Under the pieces are notes generated by a model that did no database searches, was not told where the DNA came from, and saw only the letters and a list, made by a program, of their open reading frames with translations. From Colwellia psychrerythraea 34H (GTDB lineage Bacteria; Pseudomonadota; Gammaproteobacteria; Enterobacterales; Alteromonadaceae), in contig NC_003910.7 of assembly GCF_000012325.1 (NCBI RefSeq), positions 2,232,001 through 2,296,000 of the forward strand: 64,000 nt of DNA. Reading direction: 5' to 3'. Shown in pieces: positions 38,246 through 45,335 of the stretch (its first letter is position 1; each line of letters starts with the position of its first letter). Both the position numbers and the translations under genes were made by a program.

Positions 38246-38560
38246 TATACCCAAACTACCTGAAGATGCAGGTTTCAGCTGGAATTAGAAATGCCTTTAA
38301 GCAAGTCATTGATTGAAGAGAATAGTTATTCTATTGTCGAAATCAATAACGCAGCATAAAGCGTTTCTAAACCAGCCCTGCGGGGACGTATGAGCAAACC
38401 ATGTTCTTCGCTGCCTCCTTTTTTAAGGACGCTACATGGATGTAGCTTATTAGAGAATGCAGGAGCATATTCTCCCGAATAACCCTTAATAAAAAGAGGC
38501 GCCTTGATCATGAATCGCTCAAGCGTCCTGAAACACGCATCTTCAAGTGGTTTGGGTATA
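38246..38560. repeat. TATACCC-type inverted-repeat element (MITE-like), 315 bp
   Basis: TATACCCAAACTACCTGAAG at the left and its inverse CTTCAAGTGGTTTGGGTATA at the right form a terminal inverted repeat of about 33 bp with a few mismatches, extending through the GATGC/GTTTCAG motif. The family also occurs at 26712-26975. Open frames inside follow the repeat and are not called. Confidence 0.8.
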
Positions 38561-38682
38561 AAAGCCATACAAAACTATAACTACCACTGTTACCTAAAAT
38601 GCAAAGTTCAGCTTGTATTAGCACCGATTTTAGGCAAGGTAATAATTGTTTTTTTTGGGCAGTTGACACTGACTGTTGAGAT

Positions 38683-38958
38683 CTATTGAACCAGTAAATA
38701 TAGTCCAACCACTAAACCGAAATACATCATTAATGAAAAGACACTACCAACAATATTTAACGCAGTTGAGATACCAAAAAATTTGAAACTCAACACGCAA
38801 GATAGCGCTTTTGGACGTGATTGAAATGAATGAAAGTATTTAAATTCGGTTAACTTATTCGCTAATGCTTGATTACCTTTAATCTCATTATCAATTGTTT
38901 TGTCATAAGCAAAAGCAATCAAATAAAACAAGACTAAAAAGGCTAAAATGGATTCCAT
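38683..38958 (-). CDS. small membrane protein in cassette array
   Basis: This unrecognised 91-residue protein has an N-terminal hydrophobic segment (ESILAFLVLFYLIAFAY) and a C-terminal one (STALNIVGSVFSLMMYFG and beyond), with a basic middle (FQSRPKALSC). AGGAA lies before the ATG and an attC-like site ends just upstream. Its own downstream attC is hard to see and may have been damaged when the MITE at 38246-38560 inserted. Confidence 0.55.
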   Translation of the reverse strand: MESILAFLVLFYLIAFAYDKTIDNEIKGNQALANKLTEFKYFHSFQSRPKALSCVLSFKFFGISTALNIVGSVFSLMMYFGLVVGLYLLVQ

Positions 38959-38971
38959 AATTAAAGTTCCT

Positions 38972-39105
38972 GATGTGTATAATGCCCAAATAAGGGGCTA
39001 AGTAATAGTGAGCTAAAATGTGAAGCGCTAAGATAACTTATAGTCACACTAAAAACGGTTTAATAGATTTACTTTCTATTCTATGTGAAATAAGTTGCTA
39101 TTGGT
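38972..39105 (-). repeat. attC-like site after the 39105 gene
   Basis: Read on the minus strand, the site begins AATAACCAATAGCAACTT and ends CACTATTACTTAGCCCC, then TTATTTGGGCATTATAC. The end GGGCATTATA matches the sites at 41948-42045 and 46686-46793. Confidence 0.6.
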
Positions 39106-39632
39106 TATTGAAAAATGTGTTCATTAAAGAGCAGTTGTTTTATCGCACAAATAGAGGCTACTAATCTCATCGCTTGATCAATTGCTGCATCTTTTTGTGA
39201 ATCAGCCTTAAGGCTGCTTATATGGCTGTTGAAGCAGACAAAACCATTATTGATTAGTGATATGGCGATACAGGCATAATGGTAACCTTGTGAGTTTTCA
39301 ATATTAAGATCTTGAAAGGGTCTCATCTTGAGTGAATCTAGAGTTCCCCCTGCTTTCAATGGGTGAGCATTTCTACTCATGAAGTAAGGGTTTGTCACCG
39401 CCATTCGACTACTTGCACTAAGAACAACCTTTTTATCTGAATCGGATAGCTCACCAACTTCAGATTTAATAAAATTTGTTAGGTCTTTAGATTGACTAGC
39501 AATAGCTGTTGCCCATGCGACTATTTTTATATTCTCCTCAGAGAGGTGATTTTCTTGTGTAAACGTTGTTTTGAACAGATCGACTTGTTCTTTGAGTTCA
39601 GGTATGAGGGCTAATGATTTTTCAATATTCAT
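39105..39632 (-). CDS. hypothetical soluble cassette protein
   Basis: The 175-residue protein is unrecognised. It is helical, without signal peptide or membrane segment; KIVAWATAIASQSKDL and RMAVTNPYFMSRNAH are its most distinctive stretches. The pattern of polar helices and a central NPYFM motif recalls small alpha-helical oxidoreductase-like folds, but that is not firm. AGGA lies before the ATG, and an attC-like site follows the stop. Confidence 0.55.
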   Translation of the reverse strand: MNIEKSLALIPELKEQVDLFKTTFTQENHLSEENIKIVAWATAIASQSKDLTNFIKSEVGELSDSDKKVVLSASSRMAVTNPYFMSRNAHPLKAGGTLDSLKMRPFQDLNIENSQGYHYACIAISLINNGFVCFNSHISSLKADSQKDAAIDQAMRLVASICAIKQLLFNEHIFQ

Positions 39633-39801
39633 TAATATTCCTAAAGTTTTTATATTTCAATTAAATAAGTCTCACGCATATTGCATATATTCCTTTTGGA
39701 ATACCGACATAATGATGGAAAATTCTCGAGAAGCTAAGTGGAAGCTGAGTTTACCTGATGCACTGATATCTATACCGACTAACCAAGCTGTTATGTGTTA
39801 A

Positions 39802-40344
39802 CTAGACAGATTTATCATAAGCCATCGAAAGCCATTTAATGACTTCAGCATCAATATCAGCAATAGTTTGTAGTTGTATTCTATGAGTGCACATAGTGCC
39901 AAAGGGGCCAGAATTTTCAAGACGCCCTTGGACATCGACATCTTTTAGTTTTAAGCCTAAGTCTATTCTTGTCTTGGTTGCTGGTTTTATTAAGGCAAAT
40001 TGTTTTTTTCTAATTAAACTCACACTGCCTTTTTTGGGTGTAATTATAACATCGCTACCAAGTTTTACGATGGTAGAAATCAGCAGTTCATAAATTGGTG
40101 TCAGTGACTCTTTGCCAATATACTGATTTACTAATAAATCTTCAGAAGATTCATTTTTATCCTTTGATAAAGTGACTATTGTGTTGGCAAACCCATGTGT
40201 TAATCCGAATTCAGTTTTCAAAAAACTCACCGCCATTGAATGTTTTTCGATGTTTTTTTTATGCAAGATTTTAAGCCATTCGTCTAACTTCCTGCCTGTT
40301 TTCTCAGGCATATTATTAATCATTGTTTGAAGTGCTTTATCCAT
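39802..40344 (-). CDS. DUF4287/DUF5655-type protein
   Basis: The 180-residue protein combines an N-terminal DUF4287-like helical domain (KTGRKLDEWLKILHKK, about residues 14-30, and FGLTHGFANTIV) with a C-terminal DUF5655-like domain (IYELLISTIVKLGSDVIITP, about 90-110, and SLIRKKQFALI). Both domains are common in small bacterial proteins of unknown function. The frame continues 21 codons upstream, but GAAG just before the ATG at 40344, and an attC-like site covering the upstream codons, support this start. Confidence 0.75.
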   Translation of the reverse strand: MDKALQTMINNMPEKTGRKLDEWLKILHKKNIEKHSMAVSFLKTEFGLTHGFANTIVTLSKDKNESSEDLLVNQYIGKESLTPIYELLISTIVKLGSDVIITPKKGSVSLIRKKQFALIKPATKTRIDLGLKLKDVDVQGRLENSGPFGTMCTHRIQLQTIADIDAEVIKWLSMAYDKSV

Positions 40345-40364
40345 CTTCTTCACCTTTTGATTCG

Positions 40365-40438
40365 AAGCATAATACCCGTTTAATGGGCTTGTTGAGCTAG
40401 GACACAATTTACTAAAGTCAAAATACCTTATTGTTCAC
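40365..40438 (-). repeat. attC-like site after the YkgJ-type gene
   Basis: Read on the minus strand the short site ends CAACAAGCCCATTAAACGGG and TATTATGC, equivalent to the GCCCCTTAAATGGGCGTTAT end of the other sites. Confidence 0.5.
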
Positions 40439-40792
40439 TTACACTAATACTTGTCGTGTGTTCTTGATGTAGTGATGAATATGACGCTCAATTTTAGTGT
40501 CAATCATCTCTTCTGGTCGACAACCATTGGGGCAGGGCATATTCGGTGTTGTGCCAAACACTCGACAGATCAACGGACGTTCATCATAAACCTTACAACC
40601 ATTAGGGCCCAAGTGAACGCAATTATACTGATCTAATGCGGCTTCATGTTCAGCGTCAGTTTTCACTGGCAGGCGAGACATTTCTTCTGAAGACGTTGTT
40701 ACCGGTCCGCAACAATCGTGACAGCCGGGCGTACATTTAAATGTCGGAATACGCTCACGCAGACGGTCGACTATCTCTTTATTATTGTTCAT
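40439..40792 (-). CDS. YkgJ-family cysteine cluster protein
   Basis: The 117-residue protein carries the family's cysteine cluster: CTPGCHDCCGPV (about 19-30), CKVYDERPLICRVFG (about 66-80) and CPNGC (about 87). Family members probably bind zinc or an Fe-S cluster; no reaction is known. A TTG start 11 codons upstream exists, but the ATG at 40792 is preceded by AGG at good spacing and the extra codons overlap the attC-like region of the preceding cassette. Confidence 0.8.
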   Translation of the reverse strand: MNNNKEIVDRLRERIPTFKCTPGCHDCCGPVTTSSEEMSRLPVKTDAEHEAALDQYNCVHLGPNGCKVYDERPLICRVFGTTPNMPCPNGCRPEEMIDTKIERHIHHYIKNTRQVLV

Positions 40793-40906
40793 TAATACCT
40801 GATTCTTTTGTGCAGTTCCTGACAATTATAGTTCTATATCTAGTCTAATAGAAGCTGACATTGCCTTTAAATTGAGTGTGGTTGTTATGAGTCTGTACTC
40901 TTTGAC

Positions 40907-41470
40907 TTATTTGATTCTCGCCACCACAAAGAGCGAATCATCTTCTTTAAATTCTTGATAACTCAGCGTAGAAAGTATGTCATATGATTTTGAAATAATA
41001 CTGATTAGTTCGTCTCGATGATAGTAAGTAAATAACAAACCATTCATTTCTTCATCTTCGTCGCCGAGCCAAAATGAATGGGCTATAAGACCATTAGTAG
41101 ATAAACATTTTGTTTGTTGTAAAAGAGACTCTTTTAGTTCTTCTTTGGTCAAATGATGAAGTACTTTATTTGAATAAATACAATCATATAGTTCATTCAA
41201 TTCAAGGTTTTTCGCATTGAGCTTTGAAAAAGGTACTTCAGGATGTTTTTCTTTACAAATGTTCAAGAAGGCATCTGATAAATCAGATCCTGTAATTGAA
41301 TAGACTCTCTTCAAATACTCAATATCCAACCCACCACCTGAGCCTAACTCAAGTAATGTCGAGCCAACTGGCAATGACTTGCTCAGAAGTTTATAGATAT
41401 TAGTTCCATCATAACCGTTACACATTTTAATGTACTGTTTGACATTTACTGGGTTATCATAAAAATTCAT
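40907..41470 (-). CDS. class I SAM-dependent methyltransferase
   Basis: The 187-residue protein has the Rossmann methyltransferase motif I LLELGSGGGLDIEYL (about 38-52), an acidic motif II end (GSDLSDAFL) and NKVLHHLTKEEL as post-II. The substrate is not evident; the lack of extra domains fits a small-molecule methyltransferase. It is a cassette gene with an attC-like site upstream and a weak one downstream. AGGAGGC precedes the ATG. Confidence 0.82.
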   Translation of the reverse strand: MNFYDNPVNVKQYIKMCNGYDGTNIYKLLSKSLPVGSTLLELGSGGGLDIEYLKRVYSITGSDLSDAFLNICKEKHPEVPFSKLNAKNLELNELYDCIYSNKVLHHLTKEELKESLLQQTKCLSTNGLIAHSFWLGDEDEEMNGLLFTYYHRDELISIISKSYDILSTLSYQEFKEDDSLFVVARIK

Positions 41471-41484
41471 GAAGCCTCCTGTAC

Positions 41485-41600
41485 TTATAAAGCGTAGCGA
41501 TCTAGCTTATGGACAAAGTTTAATTGGCTAGAGTAAGTGACGAAGGAAAAAGCCAACGGTATTTTGTGCTAGTTTATTAGTTTGTCGTTACGTAAGTGAT
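41485..41600 (-). repeat. attC-like site after the DUF4144-type gene
   Basis: Read on the minus strand: GTAACGAC near the start, the pair GTTGGCT ... AGCCAAT around a spacer of about 21 bases, and CTACGCTTTATAAG at the end. Confidence 0.55.
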
Positions 41601-41615
41601 TTGTTATTTTTACTA

Positions 41616-41930
41616 TTAATAGGTCAATGACTTAATCGCATCAGAGACTGTCAGAAAATGAATTTTAGTGAGGCAAAGACTAGCCTTTTTAAACTCATGA
41701 GCGCGTATTAAATTCGTCACTTCGTTTGCAACTAATATCCGCTTTGTTTTGATTAACTCTAACTTGCCTGACGTTAATTCGATGACATAGCTATTGCCAA
41801 AAGAGTCAATAACATAATCGTCATCACAAAGCAGTAATTCACGGCATTCAGAAATGAAATCTTGCTCAGAACCCAAGTAAATCAACTCGTCATCGCCATC
41901 TAACTTTAGTGTGCATGGCCACGAAATCAT
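41616..41930 (-). CDS. DUF4144-like small protein
   Basis: The 104-residue protein begins MISWPCTLKLDGDDELIYLG, resembling DUF4144 proteins of marine gammaproteobacteria; the family has no known function. A mixed alpha/beta fold is likely and no membrane segment is seen. GAGGGAATTCTT before the ATG at 41930 supports this start over one ten codons earlier, which would lie in the attC-like site of the preceding cassette. The family call is from memory of its N-terminal pattern. Confidence 0.6.
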   Translation of the reverse strand: MISWPCTLKLDGDDELIYLGSEQDFISECRELLLCDDDYVIDSFGNSYVIELTSGKLELIKTKRILVANEVTNLIRAHEFKKASLCLTKIHFLTVSDAIKSLTY

Positions 41931-41947
41931 AAGAATTCCCTCGATAA

Positions 41948-42045
41948 ATATAATGCCCAAGAGAGGGCTTATAATAGTTGGCTACAATGTAAACTAAGTG
42001 GAACGTAACCAACAGCTACGTATTTTTACTTATCTTTTGTAAGGT
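41948..42045 (-). repeat. attC-like site after the CDGSH gene
   Basis: On the plus strand GTTGGCTAC (41977-41985) and GTAACCAAC (42005-42013) form the inner dyad, and TATAATGCCC (41949-41958) pairs with GGGCTTATA (41965-41973) at the cassette end. One of the best-preserved sites. Confidence 0.68.
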
Positions 42046-42279
42046 TTATTTATGACTACCATCACACAATGGTTGTGATGCCGTGAGCTTACAACCACAA
42101 AAAAATAATTTTTTAGACTCTGTTGCGGTAAATCTTACCGGCGAGAATTCAGAGCCTTTATGAGAACCATCACAAAATGGTTGTTTCTCACTCTTACCAC
42201 AAGAACACCAAGAATATTTTTTACCTTCTTCAACTTCTACTGCAAAGGGCGTGTTAGATGCTCGTACTGGTTTAGTCAT
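42046..42279 (-). CDS. CDGSH iron-sulfur domain protein (two motifs)
   Basis: The 77-residue protein has two CDGSH-type [2Fe-2S] motifs: CSCGKSEKQPFCDGSHK (about 25-41) and CGCKLTASQPLCDGSHK (about 61-77). Each supplies three cysteines and one histidine. Such tandem CDGSH proteins are thought to act in redox or iron-sulfur handling. The ATG at 42279 is chosen because GGAG lies seven bases before it; the frame extends 16 codons upstream without a good site. The IS element sits about 36 bases upstream of this start and probably separates the gene from its original promoter. Confidence 0.88.
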   Translation of the reverse strand: MTKPVRASNTPFAVEVEEGKKYSWCSCGKSEKQPFCDGSHKGSEFSPVRFTATESKKLFFCGCKLTASQPLCDGSHK

Positions 42280-42332
42280 GATAATTCTCCATAATTTAAT
42301 GTAAACATAGACACAATGACTCCCCACGAGGT

Positions 42333-42409
42333 GCTAGCCTCTGAACGTGGGTTAGTTTTACAAACCAGAGCCATAATATATGTGTCAACAATATAAAGCA
42401 GAGGCTAGC
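42333..42409 (+). promoter_or_regulatory. hairpin that would cover the transposase ribosome binding site
   Basis: GCTAGCCTCTG (42333-42343) and CAGAGGCTAGC (42399-42409) are perfect inverse copies; the second contains the AGAGG ribosome binding site and directly abuts the ATG at 42410. A long transcript entering from outside would fold and block translation; a transcript starting between the arms would not. Confidence 0.55.
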
Positions 42410-43564
42410 ATGATAAAACATAACATACTTTTCATTGGCTTAGATACCCACAAAACATTTACTGAAGTTGCCTACATTGAAGGCCAACGTGGCGCTAAAT
42501 CAATTCACTTAGGTAAAATCCTCAGTAATAAAGCCGCATTTAAAAAGCTCGCTCGACAGTTACAATCAAAATACCCCGACGCTACGCTTCATTTTGTTTA
42601 CGAAGCAGGCCCTTGCGGCTATTGGATTTACCGTTTACTGACCAGCCTTCATCATTGCTGTTATGTTATTGCCCCTTCTCTTATTCCAAAAAAAACAGGA
42701 GAGCGTATTAAAACCGATAAACGTGATGCGCTCAAACTCGCTAAATTACTTAAATCAGAAGATCTAACTACTATCTATGTGCCTGAGCCAGAAGATGAAG
42801 CCGTGCGAGATTTATCCCGCTCGCGTGAGACGGGCATGAAAGATTTGAAAGATGCTAAATACCAACTTAAAGCCTTATTGCTGCGTAACAACATTAACAG
42901 CAAAGTGAAAGATAACTGGTCATTACAACATTTACGTTGGCTTGCTGAATTAGTATTACCTCATCCTTGTCAGCAAATTGTTTTACAAGAAGCCGTTTCA
43001 ACTATCACCGAACGATTAAAGCGTCTAAAAAGGCTTGATAATGAATTAACCCATCAAGTAAAAAGTTGGCGATATTATCCTGTAGTCAAAGCGATACAAG
43101 CTATGCGTGGTGTGAGGTTACTCGTGGCAACAGGTGTTATCGCAGAGCTGGGTGATTTATCACGATTCGATCATCCCAGAAAACTAATGAGTTACCTTGG
43201 TCTTGTGCCAAGTGAACATTCAAGTGGCGGTAAACGCCGACTAGGTGCTATTACCAAATGTGGTAACAGCCGTGCAAGACGACTACTGGTCGAAGGTGCA
43301 CACTCGTATAAACACAACGCCAATATTTCAAAAGAAATGCAACTAAGGCAAGAAGGATTAAGCAAAGAGATCATCGATATGGCATGGCAAGCACAATTAA
43401 GGTTATGTCGACGGTACAGTCGCCTTATGCATAAAGGTAAACATCGTAATGTGGTTGTGACAGCAATTGCTAGAGAAATGATTGCTTATATTTGGGCAAT
43501 ATCCAGAGAAATAGTATTACCCGTTGTCGATGTAAAATTACGCATGGCGAGAATGCCTGCGTGA
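42410..43564 (+). CDS. IS110/IS1111-family transposase
   Basis: The 384-residue DEDD-type transposase begins with LFIGLDTHK (Asp12), has YEAGPCGYW (Glu about 63) and KTDKRDALKLAKLL (the two late Asp, about 103-106), all members of the RuvC-like N-terminal domain. The C-terminal Transposase_20 domain has AMRGVRLLVATGVIAELGD and PSEHSSGGKRRLGAITKCGN with the conserved serine. The ATG at 42410 is preferred to that at 42380, as GCAGAGG precedes it. The frame looks intact, so the element may be active. It runs opposite to the cassette genes. Confidence 0.93.
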   Translation: MIKHNILFIGLDTHKTFTEVAYIEGQRGAKSIHLGKILSNKAAFKKLARQLQSKYPDATLHFVYEAGPCGYWIYRLLTSLHHCCYVIAPSLIPKKTGERIKTDKRDALKLAKLLKSEDLTTIYVPEPEDEAVRDLSRSRETGMKDLKDAKYQLKALLLRNNINSKVKDNWSLQHLRWLAELVLPHPCQQIVLQEAVSTITERLKRLKRLDNELTHQVKSWRYYPVVKAIQAMRGVRLLVATGVIAELGDLSRFDHPRKLMSYLGLVPSEHSSGGKRRLGAITKCGNSRARRLLVEGAHSYKHNANISKEMQLRQEGLSKEIIDMAWQAQLRLCRRYSRLMHKGKHRNVVVTAIAREMIAYIWAISREIVLPVVDVKLRMARMPA

Positions 43565-43868
43565 AAAAAAGTTTCGAGTTAGCGCATGGGATCAAGCATC
43601 GGGTGTGGCACAACCACCGACGGCGTTAGGATGGTAATAGCCTAACGGCTATTGAACCGCGAAGATAGACTGAAGACAGGTGCCACGACGAAATGAGTAA
43701 GGTAGGCGCTGCTAACTAATCGTTAGTAACCCACGAATATCAGCATGATAACCGACGAAATTACTTGCTTCATTCTATGCGTTAACTCACTTATTTTAAA
43801 AGTGAATAGAAAAGGCTCTTATATTAATGAGCAAGGATCAGTGTATTTAACTTGACGTGGGGAGTCAT
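43565..43868 (+). ncRNA. candidate bridge/seek RNA region of the IS element
   Basis: The 304 bases after the transposase stop contain no gene. IS1111-type elements are known to encode a target-guiding RNA (seekRNA or bridge RNA) in their right-end non-coding region. A clear stem-loop here is CGTTAGG ... CCTAACG with loop ATGGTAATAG (about 43623-43647), and others such as CTAAC ... GTTAG near 43712-43727 follow. The RNA boundaries and guide loops cannot be set by eye. Confidence 0.4.
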
Positions 43869-43975
43869 ACCAACGCCGCAGTATGCGGTATTTAATTGTT
43901 TGATAAAATGGTGAAACAAAGTGGAGCCGAGAAATCTGCTACGAATCCAACTAAATAGCCTTGTTAACTAGTCGT
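43869..43975 (-). repeat. attC-like site of the lipocalin cassette, with the IS at its crossover end
   Basis: Read on the minus strand: GTTAACAAGGC just after the lipocalin stop, AGTTGGATTCGTAGC, a spacer, ATCAAACAATTAAATACCGC, then CTGCGGCGTTGGT, after which the IS begins. The GTT of this end is the expected crossover core. Confidence 0.6.
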
Positions 43976-44498
43976 CCTGCTCTACGTAGATTATATCTTC
44001 TACTTTAAAGCCACGTTCTTTTGACATAGTGATAAATTTATCAAGCACCTCAGCTTCAACAGTAGGCGTTCTTGATAAAAGCCAGAGATAATCAGAGTTT
44101 GGTCCTGAAATAAAAGCATATTGATAGTGTTCATGATCTAACTCAAAAATAACATAAGAGCCGTAAAAGGGCCCAAAAAATGATACTTTTAAATATCCCT
44201 CGGTGTTTTCATTGATAAAATAAGCCTTTCCTTCGGCTTCTTGCCACTCATTATCCGACGCGGAAAACCCACTGTTGAGAACTGAAACACCACCATCATT
44301 TTTTAAGCTATATTCAGCGGTAACTTGACTCAATCCTCTTTCAAAAGAATGGTCAAGCCGAGCGATTTCATACCATTTACCCAAATAATTATTTAATTCA
44401 AAGTCTGATACTGGCTTGACCAATTTAGGCATGCCTAAGCAGCTACTAAGAAGAAAAACGCCTATAATTATTAGTGCTCTATACAATCGAAGCTCCAT
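43968..44498 (-). CDS. Blc-type bacterial lipocalin (lipoprotein)
   Basis: Bacterial lipocalins bind lipids or other small hydrophobic molecules, usually anchored to the outer membrane. The 176-residue protein has a lipobox LLSSC (Cys about 20), the lipocalin signature YLGKWYEIARLDHSFERG (about 40-57), and YLWLLSRTPTV, typical of Blc. Its ATG directly follows the attC-like site of the preceding cassette and has no clear ribosome binding site. Related lipocalins are found in Vibrio integron cassettes. Confidence 0.88.
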   Translation of the reverse strand: MELRLYRALIIIGVFLLSSCLGMPKLVKPVSDFELNNYLGKWYEIARLDHSFERGLSQVTAEYSLKNDGGVSVLNSGFSASDNEWQEAEGKAYFINENTEGYLKVSFFGPFYGSYVIFELDHEHYQYAFISGPNSDYLWLLSRTPTVEAEVLDKFITMSKERGFKVEDIIYVEQDD

Positions 44499-44510
44499 GG
44501 ATATGTAACG

Positions 44511-44602
44511 CCCATTTAAGGTAGTGATAACAGTTGGCTAAATATTAAACGGATCTAAAGCAGCCAACTGTATTCTATCTCGGTTGAACAACAGGTTATG
44601 CG
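44511..44602 (-). repeat. attC-like site, best preserved in the array
   Basis: Read on the minus strand: GCATAACCTGTTGTTCAACC, an inner perfect 9-bp dyad CAGTTGGCT (44562-44570 inverse) and AGCCAACTG (44531-44539 inverse), then CCTTAAATGGGCGTTACA. The stop codon of the upstream gene is the TAA in GCATAAC, a classic cassette arrangement. Confidence 0.75.
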
Positions 44603-44742
44603 CTGTCGGCACCCTCAGTAGGCTGAGATTCCTGCGGTTGTTCATTGTCCACACCTGCTTTTTTCAAGCGTTTCTCTTCTTTCTTTTTCTTTTTAGCTAT
44701 TTCTTTCTGGCGTTTTTCGAAAGAGTAATTTTGCTTAGCCAC
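44596..44742 (-). CDS. small basic protein with lysine-rich coil (48 residues)
   Basis: The GTG start, preceded by TTAGGAG nine bases upstream, opens a 48-residue frame beginning VAKQNYSFEKRQKEIAKKKK and ending GADSA. Small proteins with the same SFEKRQKE-AKKKKKEEK pattern occur in many gammaproteobacteria as conserved hypothetical proteins; I do not know a function. The charge suggests nucleic-acid or ribosome binding. The stop lies inside the attC-like site. Confidence 0.7.
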   Translation of the reverse strand: MAKQNYSFEKRQKEIAKKKKKEEKRLKKAGVDNEQPQESQPTEGADSA

Positions 44743-44884
44743 TAGTATTCTCCTAACTTAACTTAACTTAACTTCAAGACTTAAGCCTTAGAATACGGTA
44801 TTTCCCAGCAGAATGCGCTACTCATTGCATCAACAGTACCCGTAACTGCTTCAGAATAGGAACAATAAGGCGTGCACAGAGCAC

Positions 44885-45000
44885 TTAAGGCAAATAACAT
44901 TTTACTAAGAGGTAAATAATAGAGTGAGTAAAACTGTGTAGTGAAATAGAATGTAGCCAACAATTTCCTGTTGTGTTGAACTACTGGTTATGTGAATTAA
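44885..45000 (-). repeat. attC-like site after the 44997 gene
   Basis: Read on the minus strand: ACATAACCAGTAGTTCAACA, AATTGTTGGCTACATTC, and a degenerate end CTCTATTATTTACCTCTTAG followed by TAAAATGTTATT. The first half matches the site at 44511-44602 closely. Confidence 0.55.
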
Positions 45001-45239
45001 CTTCTTTTATTCAATGATTTGAACATTTTTTTAAGGACGGAATAAACAAGTAATAATGTACCTATAATTATTGTTAAAACACCCAGAGGCAAAAATAAAC
45101 TTTCATGAAGAACAAGATTTTCGTCAAGGTATTGATAAAACGTGTTTTCTACAGTTAGAAAGACAATGCCTATAAATATAAAGAATAAACCTAGGGTTAC
45201 GGTGGTATTTTTAAAGCTAAGATTCATTAGTTTATCCAT
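44997..45239 (-). CDS. small two-segment membrane protein in cassette array
   Basis: The 80-residue protein from the ATG at 45239 has two hydrophobic segments (TLGLFFIFIGIVFLTV and LFLPLGVLTIIIGTLLLVYS) and a basic C-terminus (KKMFKSLNKRS). The frame reaches 17 codons further upstream, but those codons lie in the attC-like site of the next cassette, so the later start is chosen. No family is recognised. Confidence 0.55.
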   Translation of the reverse strand: MDKLMNLSFKNTTVTLGLFFIFIGIVFLTVENTFYQYLDENLVLHESLFLPLGVLTIIIGTLLLVYSVLKKMFKSLNKRS

Positions 45240-45335
45240 AAAATTATTGCATTGTAAGCGTTGGCTGTGATTTGCAAAGAACGAAAACAAGCAATTGTAT
45301 TTGGTTTCGTTTAAAGCGTTATAGGGAGTAAGTCA

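Larger units (their letters stand above)
42316..43868 (+). mobile_element. IS110/IS1111-family insertion sequence, inserted in an attC-like site
   Basis: The element is bounded by perfect 13-bp inverted repeats (ATGACTCCCCACG at 42316-42328, CGTGGGGAGTCAT at 43856-43868) and is 1553 bp long, not counting a few possible outer bases. It encodes one IS110/IS1111 transposase and has about 300 bases of non-coding DNA after it. The right flank, read on the minus strand, ends CTGCGGCGTTGGT directly at the repeat, which is the crossover end of an attC-like site. Inverted repeats and attC insertion point to the IS1111-attC group. Confidence 0.88.

Noticed and set aside
38326..38708. Minus-strand open frames within and beside the 315-bp repeat
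   Set aside because: They follow the inverted-repeat element and its flank; the frame at 38508-38708 also overlaps a better membrane protein frame.
43565..43868. CRISPR-like or attC array inside the IS right end
   Set aside because: Only single stem-loops are seen, with no evenly spaced repeats.
44781..44963. 60-codon minus-strand frame between two cassette genes
   Set aside because: Its first third lies inside an attC-like site and it has no convincing ribosome binding site; a 40-residue product from 44900 remains possible but unsupported.
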